From Nitrosospira multiformis (GTDB lineage: Bacteria > Pseudomonadota > Gammaproteobacteria > Burkholderiales > Nitrosomonadaceae), in contig NZ_FNKY01000001.1 of assembly GCF_900103165.1 (NCBI RefSeq), positions 3,348,001-3,412,000 of the forward strand: DNA of 64,000 bases, written 5' to 3'. The position numbers and the translations under genes are program-made. Numbering within the stretch: the first letter of the stretch is position 1; each line of letters begins with the position of its first letter. Positions 11,774-21,360 of the stretch are shown one piece after another. Under the pieces are notes generated by a model, which had not been told where the DNA came from, ran no database searches, and was given only the letters and a program-made list of their open reading frames with translations.

Positions 11774-14032
11774 ATGATTGCCCAAGAGCTGGAAGTCAGT
11801 TTACATATGGCGTTTGTCGAGTCTCGGCAGAAGCGCCACGAATTCATCACGGTGGAGCACTTGTTGCTGGCCATGCTTGACAATCCTACCGCCGCCGAGG
11901 TGCTGCGCGCTTGTTCGGTTGACATCGATGACTTGCGCAGGCTGCTGGCGGAACACGTTACCGAGAATACACCGACGGTGAGCGGCAGCGGTGAAGTTGA
12001 CACTCAGCCTACGCTCGGTTTTCAGCGGGTCATCCAGCGCGCGATTCTGCATGTCCAGTCTTCTGGAAAGAAAGAGGTCACCGGCGCCAATGTACTGGTG
12101 GCCATATTCGGCGAGAAAGATTCTCACGCGGTTTATTTTCTGCACCAGAAGGGCGTGACGCGGCTCGACGTGGTGAATTATATTTCGCATGGCATTAGCA
12201 AGGTGCCGCAAGGCAGTAGCGCCAAAACCGAAACTGATGGTGATACCGAGCAGGAATTGGGTGCGGGCGGCGCATTGGAAAGCTACGCCGTGAATCTGAA
12301 TACGCAGGCTCTTGCGGGAAAAATCGATCCCTTGATCGGACGCGAGAAGGAACTGGAGCGCCTGATACAGACGCTGTGCCGCCGTCGCAAGAACAATCCT
12401 CTGTTAGTGGGTGAAGCGGGAGTGGGTAAAACTGCTATCGCCGAGGGACTGGCGCGCCGGATCATAGAAAATGACGTTCCCGATGTGCTTGCGCACCATC
12501 AGGTGTACGCTCTGGATATGGGTGCGCTGCTAGCCGGTACCAAATACCGTGGCGACTTTGAGCAACGTTTGAAAGCAGTGTTGAAACAGCTGCTCGATAG
12601 TTCCAATGCCATTCTTTTCATCGATGAGATTCACACCCTGATCGGCGCTGGCGCGGCTTCCGGAGGAACACTGGACGCCTCCAACCTCCTCAAGCCGATA
12701 CTTAATACGGGCCAGCTAAAATGCATCGGCGCCACCACTTACAGCGAATACCGGGGAATCTTTGAAAAGGATCACGCCTTGTCCCGCCGTTTTCAGAAAA
12801 TCGACGTGCCTGAGCCGAGCGTGGAAGAGACCGTGGCCATCCTGCGGGGCCTGAAAGCCCGCTACGAGGCCCATCACGGCGTCAAATATACCGCGATCGC
12901 GCTCACTACCGCCGCGGAATTAGCGGCACGCTTCATCAATGACCGGCACCTGCCGGACAAGGCAATAGATGTCATCGATGAAGCCGGCGCGGCACAGCGT
13001 ATCCTGCCCAAATCAAAGCAGCGCAAGGTGATCAGCAAGCACGAGATCGAAAATATTATCGCCAGGATTGCGCGCATCCCGGCACAGAATGTCTCCAGCG
13101 ACGACCGCAATACCCTGAAAACGCTGGATCGCGACTTGAAAACTGTCGTGTTCGGCCAGGACAAAGCCATTAATGCATTGACGACGGCAATCAAAATGGC
13201 GCGGAGCGGCCTGGGCAACCCGCAAAAACCGGTCGGCTCGTTCCTTTTCTCCGGCCCTACTGGCGTCGGCAAGACCGAGGTGGCGCGGCAGCTGGCCTAC
13301 GCCTTAGGCATTCATCTGCATCGTTTCGACATGTCGGAATACATGGAGCGGCATGCAGTGTCACGCCTGATCGGCGCACCGCCTGGCTATGTCGGATTTG
13401 ACCAGGGCGGTCTGCTCACCGAGGCCATCATCAAGCAACCCTATTCGGTATTGCTGCTGGATGAGATTGAAAAGGCCCACCCGGATATTTTTAATATCCT
13501 GCTGCAAGTGATGGATCACGGTACCTTGACGGATAACAATGGCCGCAAGGCGGACTTCCGCAACGTGGTCATTGTCATGACCACCAACGCCGGGGCGGAA
13601 TCGCTTAGTAAAGCCTCCATAGGCTTCACCAAGTCGGCGCAGGCGGGTGACGAAATGGCGGATATTAAACGCATGTTTACGCCTGAGTTCCGCAACCGGC
13701 TGGATGCGATCATTTCCTTCGCTGCGCTAGACCGGGATGTGATTCTGCGCGTAGTGGACAAGTTCCTGATGCAACTTGAAACGCAATTGCATGAAAAGAA
13801 GGTGGAGGCGATATTCACCGATGCGCTGAGAGAATATCTCGCCAGGAATGGCGTTGATCCTCACATGGGCGCCCGCCCCATGGCACGGCTCATCCAGGAC
13901 ACCATACGCAGCGCCCTGGCGGATGAATTGCTGTTTGGACGTCTTGCCAACGGCGGCAGAGTGATGGTGGATATAGATGCCGATAACAAGGTGAAACTTC
14001 AGTTTGAGGAAGAAACCGCCACCGCTGTGTAA
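11774..14032 (+). CDS. clpA: ATP-dependent Clp protease ATP-binding subunit ClpA
   Basis: Hexameric AAA+ unfoldase that feeds substrates to ClpP. Domain order in 752 residues: double Clp-N domain (1-140), AAA1 with Walker A GEAGVGKT (213-220) and Walker B '[13 protein letters not shown]', AAA2 with Walker A GPTGVGKT (494-501) and the later '[17 protein letters not shown]'. There is no long ClpB-type coiled-coil insertion, which separates it from ClpB. The ClpP-docking IGF-type loop is seen as '[10 protein letters not shown]'. It is translationally coupled to clpS and ends at a terminator. Confidence 0.97.
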   Translation: MIAQELEVSLHMAFVESRQKRHEFITVEHLLLAMLDNPTAAEVLRACSVDIDDLRRLLAEHVTENTPTVSGSGEVDTQPTLGFQRVIQRAILHVQSSGKKEVTGANVLVAIFGEKDSHAVYFLHQKGVTRLDVVNYISHGISKVPQGSSAKTETDGDTEQELGAGGALESYAVNLNTQALAGKIDPLIGREKELERLIQTLCRRRKNNPLLVGEAGVGKTAIAEGLARRIIENDVPDVLAHHQVYALDMGALLAGTKYRGDFEQRLKAVLKQLLDSSNAILFIDEIHTLIGAGAASGGTLDASNLLKPILNTGQLKCIGATTYSEYRGIFEKDHALSRRFQKIDVPEPSVEETVAILRGLKARYEAHHGVKYTAIALTTAAELAARFINDRHLPDKAIDVIDEAGAAQRILPKSKQRKVISKHEIENIIARIARIPAQNVSSDDRNTLKTLDRDLKTVVFGQDKAINALTTAIKMARSGLGNPQKPVGSFLFSGPTGVGKTEVARQLAYALGIHLHRFDMSEYMERHAVSRLIGAPPGYVGFDQGGLLTEAIIKQPYSVLLLDEIEKAHPDIFNILLQVMDHGTLTDNNGRKADFRNVVIVMTTNAGAESLSKASIGFTKSAQAGDEMADIKRMFTPEFRNRLDAIISFAALDRDVILRVVDKFLMQLETQLHEKKVEAIFTDALREYLARNGVDPHMGARPMARLIQDTIRSALADELLFGRLANGGRVMVDIDADNKVKLQFEEETATAV

Positions 14033-14054
14033 AGACAAGATATGAAGCAGGGAT

Positions 14055-14085
14055 AAAAAAAGGCGCGGATTACGCGCCTTTTTTT
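14055..14085. terminator. bidirectional rho-independent terminator (clpA / dodecin)
   Basis: AAAAAAAGGCGCG (14055-14067), five-base loop, then CGCGCCTTTTTTT (14073-14085). The A-run and T-run on either side serve the convergent clpA and dodecin genes. Confidence 0.93.
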
Positions 14086-14096
14086 ATTGAATTGGA

Positions 14097-14330
14097 CTAT
14101 TTGTCAGACTTTTTACTACTGGCTTCGTACTTGAAAGATAGATTCACTCTTGCACGGTACGCGGTCACCTTGCCATTCTCAATGACCATATCAAGTTTGA
14201 CTATTTCAGCAACCCGCAAATCTCTCAAAGTTTTTGACGCAGCCTTGATAGCATTCTTGGCGGCATCCTCCCAGGATACCTTGCTAGTTCCGACTATTTC
14301 TGTTATTCGATAAATGCTGTCTCCCGCCAT
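14097..14330 (-). CDS. dodecin family protein
   Basis: A 77-residue dodecin. Family members form hollow dodecamers that bind flavins or their breakdown products and buffer free flavin. The pattern 'YRITEIVGTSKVSWEDAAKN', 'KTLRDL', and 'IENGKVTAYRARVNLSFKYE' fits the fold. The Trp of the 'LDWFEV' motif, which stacks on the flavin in the well-studied dodecins, is replaced here (LRVAEI), so ligand binding may differ. It has a short Lys/Ser-rich tail and stands alone, convergent with clpA. Confidence 0.9.
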   Translation of the reverse strand: MAGDSIYRITEIVGTSKVSWEDAAKNAIKAASKTLRDLRVAEIVKLDMVIENGKVTAYRARVNLSFKYEASSKKSDK

Positions 14331-14574
14331 GATTCTTCTCCTTTTTGGTTAGCAACAACACATGGTACTAAGCACGGCACTGAGCAGATTGAATTCATTA
14401 ATCTTTTGGCCGACTTCAGTTTAGATTAATCCTGTCAAATTGCAATCGAAGGGACTCTCAAGATCGCCAAGGATGAAGTGGTGCCACTCATTGCCCACTT
14501 GCTCCGATTAGACATAACCCCGACCATTTCAAACAGATAACGATCACGATGGGAGCTGTGCCGTACACCAAGCC

Positions 14575-17500
14575 TCAGTCCTCCACATATCGACGCAGCA
14601 GGCCTGACACGCTGAGCAACATGATGGGTGTCACGATTGCGCCCAATATTTCATAGATATTGCCGATTACACGCCACCACCAACCATCTTCTCGCATGGT
14701 AATCGAGCATTTATCCTCTTGCATGAGGTCCAGCAGTGGAACAAGTACATCCAGCGCATACCACAATGGATCGACTTCATCACCGCAAGATCGCTCAAAG
14801 ACCATTTGATCATATTCTGCGACGGCACCAAGTTTTGAAGCCTTCTTCATCGCCATCGGAGGTCCCTCCATCGGGGCGACCTCTCCGGTGCGTTTATCAG
14901 GTAAGACGAATGTACTCACAGGAGGGGCATGAAGCACAAGTATAGGCCTATCAGGCCCGAATACTATAGGCTTCTCATCAAGTTTCTCTTCAAAAAAAAG
15001 TGGGATATTGATAATGATAGGCTGGTTATTTGCGGTATAGAAAAAAACTGTACCAGCTATCCATAACCCCAAGAACACGAACACGCTTTTGCGAGGAAAC
15101 AGACCATGATTGAAACATCTCTCCATAATATAAAAAATCCCCCTATTCAATCCCAAAGGCATTGCCTGGCGCTCGAGCGAGAGTTTCAAGAGTGTGATGT
15201 GCTTAGCAGCCTCAAACCTGCCATCGTTACGCAATGCGCGGGCGAGTTGTTCATAGGGTTGTGGTTCAAAGTTCTTATTCTTACTTGCGCGATTATGTAG
15301 TTCCTTATGGGGATCCTTATGGGGATCATCCTGAGGTATCAGGGTGACTTGGTCATACTGTAGATACAACCATTTAAAGTAATCATTTGCACGCTGCTGC
15401 GTATCAGATACAACATCCTGTAACCGTGCACGCAATACCGGGAACCATCCCGGGGGAACTTGTTCCATGGTGCGGTCGGCGCCTGCTTCCCCGAGCGTCT
15501 TGCTTAGGGATGCCTCGCCTAGGGGTGTCTCGCCTAGGGGTTCAATTATCTCAAAACGATCATATACAAACCCCTCGAGCCGCAGCTTTATATTCTGACC
15601 CCAAGAATTGGTTGAAGAATGATATCTGAGCATTGCGGCCTTGAGGCCGCATAGCGAGATCTCTGCAATAGTGGTTACATCTTCCGGCAATTTCCATTCC
15701 CCCAGTTGATGCAACATACCCACGACTTTGGCAGGTGGAACGAAGAAGCTTGAGTCTGGATCGAAAATCAGCGGCAACCAGAATGATGATACCGACCCAT
15801 CTGGCTTGATACTGGTGCCAAACTTAACATCCACACCAGACTTGACATGGGCTTTGGGACCAGGACTGAGTGCAGGAGTGAAAATACGCATGTGCGGCAC
15901 ATAGGTTACCGATGGCAACCCCTTGATCTCGACCAGCTGCTCATCATCCGTCATTGTTACAATCCCATTGGGCGCCACATGCAGCGTAGCGCGAAACAGA
16001 TACCCGCCATAACCGATATGGGTACTGTAGGTCCACCCTTTATCCTTGCCTCCCTTTAACGGTTCCTGGTCGAAAGATACTGGTGACGACAATTGAGCGT
16101 CGCCAAGCACATTTTCCGACTCAATGATGAGGAAAGGCCCTTCCCTCCCTTCCTCGCCGCCCCATACGTAGGCGCAGAAGAATCTCAGGTAATCCAGAAC
16201 TACCTTGTCGGACTCAAGCTTGAGCAGGCCATCTCTATTCATCCTGTGAATCGGCGCAGATTGCCCAGAAAGCGGTATATCTCTCTGTCCACTCTGTAGA
16301 AAAGCGACAATGGCCGCCTTGCTCCCATTTTCCAGTGGGCACAGCGCTTCAACTAGTCTCCAGCCGGGATAAAACGAAAGCTTGGCGGCTCGGACTTCGC
16401 TTGGTTCCATTAGCTCAACACGGTTGGCCGACACCTTCTTCACATAGAGGTCACGATCTATGCAAGCGTCCTCGATACTCATAGAGATGAGAATGTCTGA
16501 TCTGGACTGAATAAACTCAAGATCAGCAATGCAGAACTCGCCGTGGTAATTGCCGCCGTCGAAGTTAAGATCAGCAATACGGAACTCGCCGTGGTAACTG
16601 CCACCATCGAAGCATAGAGACTGACTTTCTTTCGATGGCTTAAGGCTTCCGCTGATCGATACAGAGCCGCGTACCTCGGTATCCTTCGCGTTCAGTGCGG
16701 CAAGATCATTTGCGTTCACCTTCAGTCCGCCGCCTATACGCGACAATTCCAGATTGACAGTACCGGATATGGCTTTCAAATCGCAGTCGTTGCCTATCGT
16801 TATGTTGTGTGCTTGCAACCCATATTCTGAATCATTTGGCGAGACCATATCCGATTTCTCTACGTTGAGATTGTGCTCAATATGGCTACCGGTCAGATCA
16901 ATAGAGGAATTGATGCTATCGAGGATCAAATCGCCGCCGATTCTAAGATTGGACGCAAGAATTGCCCACTTCTCCCACTTGTCCGGCAATTCAATCTCCA
17001 GATCGGCCAACTTCAAATCCCCACCGACAGTCATTCCTCGGGCATCTATCCAACCCTCAACAAAAGCTTCAACAATAGTTTTACCTGTCTTGGAAGACAT
17101 GTTGCCAAAATCAAAATTATCCCGTATGCGCGCGAGGCTAAGGTCGACAGCAGAGTCTGGAGCGACTGCCACCTGCTTTATAATCTCTTGATTGGTTGAG
17201 CTCTCCTTCAAATTCTTCTGATCGGCTTTCGGTCTCTTCGGCGATCCAACAATACGGATACCGCGGAGATCGAGATAGCCGATATTAGCTCCCTTAAAGC
17301 TGAGTGTCCCCTTTAACTTGCACTCTTTTCCTGCTTTCTCATCATATAAGACGACGTCACTTCCACGTAAGACAACGGCATTGTCACATTGTAGAGATTC
17401 GGCTCGAAACGCGATCTCGCTCGATGCGACAAACTCAGCGGCTTCCGCCCAGATGTTGCCGCTTATGTGGGCCCCTCTGACGCTTACACCACCATCGGCA

Positions 17501-18177
17501 TAAAAGCCCGGCTGGAGCCAAACAGAGCCATAAACCTCTGCACTAACGAGATTGAGCGCATAATCCGGCCTGCCGAACTCAGTACACTGGCCATGCCGAA
17601 TTCTGAGGCGAGCCCTTTGGGCAATCACCGACCCATCAACACGGCAGCGGCGAAGAGAAATTTGGCAATAACAATCGGAATTGTGCGCCTCAAGATCGCT
17701 AATATCGAGATCGCCGTAGAGTGTAGCGTCGGTCAGGTCAACACGTCCGTCGATACGGCATTCTCGAAGTGAGAGGCGGTTTAGCCGCGCATTGCTGGCA
17801 TTTATTACGCCAACAATTTTCTCTTCTACCTTGGTGCCATTGCAGACGATAGTATATTTTTTACTGGATCCCTCGTGAATAACGCAGCGCTCCAGCAGCA
17901 GCGGCGGCAGTGGCGCACCGTTCATGCCTGTGCAGTCGCTTAAATCGATTTCACCCTTGATAATTGCGCCTCTTAGTTTTACCCCATACACACGTGGTGG
18001 ATTCATACTCGCATGCGAATTAACCAAGTTAAGCAGGAGTTTCCGTAGAAAACCGCCGTGAATGGTTATTTCGGCTTGCTGGGGCGGGGTCAACGAAGTG
18101 AGATCAGGAAGTTTGGAAGGTCCTGCCCATTCGCCACGAAATGCTGCATCAATGAGCTGATTTTCGAGGACAGACAT
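14575..18177 (-). CDS. large repetitive (beta-solenoid-like) protein with C-terminal membrane segments, function unknown
   Basis: A 1200-residue protein that I do not recognise by name. Residues about 60-560 consist of degenerate repeats of short beta-strands, many of the form 'G-x-(V/I)-x-L-x-x-(A/C)', such as 'GVKLRGAIIKGEIDLSDC', 'CRIDGRVDLTDATLYGDLDI' and 'GSVWLQPGFYADGG', suggesting a right-handed beta-solenoid related to pentapeptide-like folds. A perfect-frame 48 bp tandem duplication (16521-16616) gives two copies of F-D-G-G-x-Y-H-G-E-F-x-I-A-D-L. The C-terminal third has a polar domain, then hydrophobic segments near 'VFVFLGLWIAGTVFFYTA' and 'ILGAIVTPIMLLSVSGLL'. A strong Shine-Dalgarno (GGAGGT) precedes the ATG. 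It has no evident operon partner. Confidence 0.75.
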   Translation of the reverse strand: MSVLENQLIDAAFRGEWAGPSKLPDLTSLTPPQQAEITIHGGFLRKLLLNLVNSHASMNPPRVYGVKLRGAIIKGEIDLSDCTGMNGAPLPPLLLERCVIHEGSSKKYTIVCNGTKVEEKIVGVINASNARLNRLSLRECRIDGRVDLTDATLYGDLDISDLEAHNSDCYCQISLRRCRVDGSVIAQRARLRIRHGQCTEFGRPDYALNLVSAEVYGSVWLQPGFYADGGVSVRGAHISGNIWAEAAEFVASSEIAFRAESLQCDNAVVLRGSDVVLYDEKAGKECKLKGTLSFKGANIGYLDLRGIRIVGSPKRPKADQKNLKESSTNQEIIKQVAVAPDSAVDLSLARIRDNFDFGNMSSKTGKTIVEAFVEGWIDARGMTVGGDLKLADLEIELPDKWEKWAILASNLRIGGDLILDSINSSIDLTGSHIEHNLNVEKSDMVSPNDSEYGLQAHNITIGNDCDLKAISGTVNLELSRIGGGLKVNANDLAALNAKDTEVRGSVSISGSLKPSKESQSLCFDGGSYHGEFRIADLNFDGGNYHGEFCIADLEFIQSRSDILISMSIEDACIDRDLYVKKVSANRVELMEPSEVRAAKLSFYPGWRLVEALCPLENGSKAAIVAFLQSGQRDIPLSGQSAPIHRMNRDGLLKLESDKVVLDYLRFFCAYVWGGEEGREGPFLIIESENVLGDAQLSSPVSFDQEPLKGGKDKGWTYSTHIGYGGYLFRATLHVAPNGIVTMTDDEQLVEIKGLPSVTYVPHMRIFTPALSPGPKAHVKSGVDVKFGTSIKPDGSVSSFWLPLIFDPDSSFFVPPAKVVGMLHQLGEWKLPEDVTTIAEISLCGLKAAMLRYHSSTNSWGQNIKLRLEGFVYDRFEIIEPLGETPLGEASLSKTLGEAGADRTMEQVPPGWFPVLRARLQDVVSDTQQRANDYFKWLYLQYDQVTLIPQDDPHKDPHKELHNRASKNKNFEPQPYEQLARALRNDGRFEAAKHITLLKLSLERQAMPLGLNRGIFYIMERCFNHGLFPRKSVFVFLGLWIAGTVFFYTANNQPIIINIPLFFEEKLDEKPIVFGPDRPILVLHAPPVSTFVLPDKRTGEVAPMEGPPMAMKKASKLGAVAEYDQMVFERSCGDEVDPLWYALDVLVPLLDLMQEDKCSITMREDGWWWRVIGNIYEILGAIVTPIMLLSVSGLLRRYVED

Positions 18178-18441
18178 CTCGATGACCTCCCGCTGCGAGG
18201 CAACCAGTTTCCGGATGCTGAACGCCGAAACATCCTTCTTACCGGCTCGCCCGTGTTAAATTGATGTTATCCGTCGGTGTGTATAGCTTGAATTTAAAAC
18301 ACAGTCGTTTTAACCATAGGCGAAGAGTTTGGCGAATTCAACTCTGAAACCGACAATTGGGCAATGGAAGGTAAATGCGTTGGCAAGATCGGGTGATACC
18401 GAGTAGAGGGTGGCGGACGGCAAGGACCTTCGTTGTTAGAA

Positions 18442-18480
18442 GAAAATGACTCATTTTCGACTATTTAGCGATAATAGTCG
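18442..18480. repeat. two adjacent palindromes in the cphA / 1200-residue gene interval
   Basis: GAAAATGA-C-TCATTTTC (18442-18458) directly abuts CGACTATT-tagcgat-AATAGTCG (18458-18480). They lie in the 475 bp between the start of the large beta-solenoid gene and the end of cphA, and are the only clear structure in that gap. They could be an operator upstream of the large gene or part of a cphA 3' hairpin; neither has a proper T-tract. Confidence 0.4.
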
Positions 18481-18652
18481 CATACGGTCGACAATAATCT
18501 GTCACGCTTTGTGGTGCAAAACTCTCGCACGCGCAGGAAAAGTCATACCTCCATGCGATCAGACCGACAGAAATATATTGGAACGACGCCCGCCGCCGGA
18601 CGCACAGGAGTCGGCCCGTTCTCCGGAAGAGCCGGAACAGGACTTTAATATA

Positions 18653-21220
18653 TCAGCCAGCGAAAACCCGCTTCGTGATGTATCCAAGCGCCTCTTCCAC
18701 CTGATCGACAAGAATAAGACATAGCTCGCCCGCTTTCAGGTTGGCAAAGGCGGTATCGATGGCTACGAACTCACCGCGGATTTCCTTGACGTCACGCGTG
18801 CGTTTCGCGTTCTCCAGACCTTGCCGCAACAGGCCAAGCACTTCTCCATCGGCGCGGCCTCGCTGGCATTGGTCCTGATAAAGTACCACCTCGTCGAAAG
18901 CATCGCCGAGAATCTCGGTTTGCTGACGGATGTCCTCATCGCGCCGGTCTCCAGCGCCGCTAATGACAACCGAGCGCCGCTTGGCTGGCATGCTATCGAT
19001 GGCGTGCACGAGAGCCCGAATGGCATCGGCATTGTGGCCATAGTCGGCAATGAGTGTGGCGCCGCGGTGATTGAAGAGATTGAAACGGCCTGGCGCGGTT
19101 TGCATGTTGCTGACAAAAGCGGCCAAACCGGCACGGATGATCTCCCAATCCAGACCAAGCGCCCAACCTGCCCCCGCGGCAGCCATTGCATTATCGATCT
19201 GGAACGCAATAGTACCATTCTGCGTGACAGGAACCCCACCCAGCGGGATCCGGTGTTCGGCATCGGCGTCCGAAGCAACAATCGAATCGCCATCGAGATA
19301 GATGACACGATTGCCTTGGGCGCGGTGTTTGACAATTACCGGATTTTCGGGATTGCGGGCAAAAAATGTCACTGAGCCAGGGCAGTGGGCTGCCATGCCA
19401 GCCACCAGGGGATCGGCTGCGTTGAGTACGGCGACACCGGTGCCTGTCACGTTTTGCACAATGACTCTTTTGACAGCGGTCAAGTCCTCCACGGTATTAA
19501 TATACGAGAGACCGAGGTGATCGCCCATGCCGATGTTGGTCACCACTGCCACATTGCAACGATCGAACCCCAGTCCTTCGCGCAACAAACCACCACGCGC
19601 CGTTTCGAACACCGCAGCATCGACGTCGGGATGGAGAAGCACTTTTTTTGCGCTCTTCGGGCCGCTGCAATCGCCGGTATCGATACGCTGGCCATCAATG
19701 TAAACACCATCGGTGCTGGTCATGCCCACGCGCAGGCCTTGATAACCCAGGATGCTTGCGATCATACGAACGGTAGTGGTCTTGCCATTAGTACCACTCA
19801 CGGCAACGACCGGGATGCGCGCATCATCGCCATCCTTGAACATGTTGGCGATGATCGCTTCTCCTACCGCGCGCTCCCTGCCGAACGAAGGCTGCAAATG
19901 CATGCGGAGACCTGGAGCAGCATTGATCTCGATGACGGCGCCTTGTTCTTCCAGCGGATTCGACACGCTATCGCAGACGACATCAATGCCGCAGATGTCC
20001 AGGCCGATCATTTGAGCTGCTTCTTCCACGCACTTGGCAAACTCGGGATGAACATCGTCTGTCACATCGGTAGCCGTTCCGCCAGTCGAAAGGTTAGCGT
20101 TATTCCGGAGAGAAATACGGGTGCCCTCAGACGGTACGGATTCCGCCGACAGACCCTTGGCTGCCAGGTGAGCAAGCGTAATTTCGTCGAAATGGATTTT
20201 TGTCAGTGAGTTCGCATGGCCTTCACCGCGCCGCGGGTCGCTATTGAGCTGTTCCACCAACTGTCTAACGCTATGCATGCCATCACCCATAACCTCAGGC
20301 GGGTCGCGTCGCGCGGCCGCAATCAATTTATTGCCGACAACGAGCATGCGGTAATCGTGCCCTGGAATATAACGCTCCACCAGCACGTCGCCGCTAATTT
20401 CCACCGCTATCGCGTAAGCCGCTTCCACCTGCTCCCGGCTGACAAGATTTACGGCTACGCCTTTTCCCTGATTGCCGTCCTGCGGCTTGACGACCACCGG
20501 CCCGCCGATTTCACAAGCGGCGGCCCAGGCATCTTCCGCGTTCGCTACCGGCCGGCCTGATGGCACAGGAATACCAGCGGCGCTCAGCAACGTTCGGGTC
20601 AATTCCTTATCCTGCGCAATCGACTCGGCTACAGCCCCCGTCAGGCCGGTTTCAGCGGCCTGGATACGCTGCTGCTTACTGCCCCAGCCAAATTGCACCA
20701 TACTCCCGTCAGTCAGACGGCGGAAGGGGATACCGCGTGCAACAGCGGCACTGACAATCGCGCCCGTGCTCGGCCCGAGACGTATTTCCTCATTCAATGC
20801 ACGCAGACGGCACACCGCATCGGCCAGATCGAAGGCAATATCCTCGGCTGCCGCGCGGCACAGGGTTTGTGAAAGTTCGATGGCGAGCCTGCCTACCGCT
20901 TCTTCACTGTACTCGACAACAACCTGATAAATGCCGGTTTCCAGCGTCTCCATGGTGTGGCTAAAGGTCACCGGGCACCCAGCCTGCACTTGCAGGCCAA
21001 GTGTGGCACGTTCGAACGCGTGCGCCATAGTCAAAGCCCCATGATGATATGCCGGCCGGAGCAGATCAATTTCCGGAAACCGTTCCCGCAACCGGTCCAG
21101 GAAACCCGCTAGTTCGCCAGGATGGCAGTCTGTTTCCCCGCAAGAAACAATGGCCTCTATAGCCGTATGACGACTCCATAAATTGGGTCCGCGCAATGCA
21201 CGGATGCGTGATACTTCCAT
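18653..21220 (-). CDS. cphA: cyanophycin synthetase CphA
   Basis: Makes cyanophycin, a poly-aspartate backbone with arginine on each side chain, a nitrogen store. The 855-residue length is normal. Order: N-terminal domain (1-160), ATP-grasp domain (about 200-450, with 'GPVVVKPQDGNQGKGVAV' and 'AVIEINAAPGLRMHLQP'), and a complete Mur-ligase-like domain with P-loop SGTNGKTTT (475-483) plus the C-terminal lobe ('FNHRGATLIADYGHNADAI', 'VVISGAGDRRDEDI'). Both ligase active sites look intact. CAGGAGAG precedes the ATG. It follows the paralogue cphA' by 140 bases, so the two are probably cotranscribed. Confidence 0.95.
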   Translation of the reverse strand: MEVSRIRALRGPNLWSRHTAIEAIVSCGETDCHPGELAGFLDRLRERFPEIDLLRPAYHHGALTMAHAFERATLGLQVQAGCPVTFSHTMETLETGIYQVVVEYSEEAVGRLAIELSQTLCRAAAEDIAFDLADAVCRLRALNEEIRLGPSTGAIVSAAVARGIPFRRLTDGSMVQFGWGSKQQRIQAAETGLTGAVAESIAQDKELTRTLLSAAGIPVPSGRPVANAEDAWAAACEIGGPVVVKPQDGNQGKGVAVNLVSREQVEAAYAIAVEISGDVLVERYIPGHDYRMLVVGNKLIAAARRDPPEVMGDGMHSVRQLVEQLNSDPRRGEGHANSLTKIHFDEITLAHLAAKGLSAESVPSEGTRISLRNNANLSTGGTATDVTDDVHPEFAKCVEEAAQMIGLDICGIDVVCDSVSNPLEEQGAVIEINAAPGLRMHLQPSFGRERAVGEAIIANMFKDGDDARIPVVAVSGTNGKTTTVRMIASILGYQGLRVGMTSTDGVYIDGQRIDTGDCSGPKSAKKVLLHPDVDAAVFETARGGLLREGLGFDRCNVAVVTNIGMGDHLGLSYINTVEDLTAVKRVIVQNVTGTGVAVLNAADPLVAGMAAHCPGSVTFFARNPENPVIVKHRAQGNRVIYLDGDSIVASDADAEHRIPLGGVPVTQNGTIAFQIDNAMAAAGAGWALGLDWEIIRAGLAAFVSNMQTAPGRFNLFNHRGATLIADYGHNADAIRALVHAIDSMPAKRRSVVISGAGDRRDEDIRQQTEILGDAFDEVVLYQDQCQRGRADGEVLGLLRQGLENAKRTRDVKEIRGEFVAIDTAFANLKAGELCLILVDQVEEALGYITKRVFAG

Positions 21221-21360
21221 TACAGCTCTCCTGTTTTATTTATCCTGAATCCGGTAGTTGGACGGACTCGACCAAAATGTGACATCAAATAAAAAAAGTA
21301 TATACTTTATAAATCAAAGATTTATGCTAACAAGCAAGCGTTCAAGTGCCAGATTCAGGT

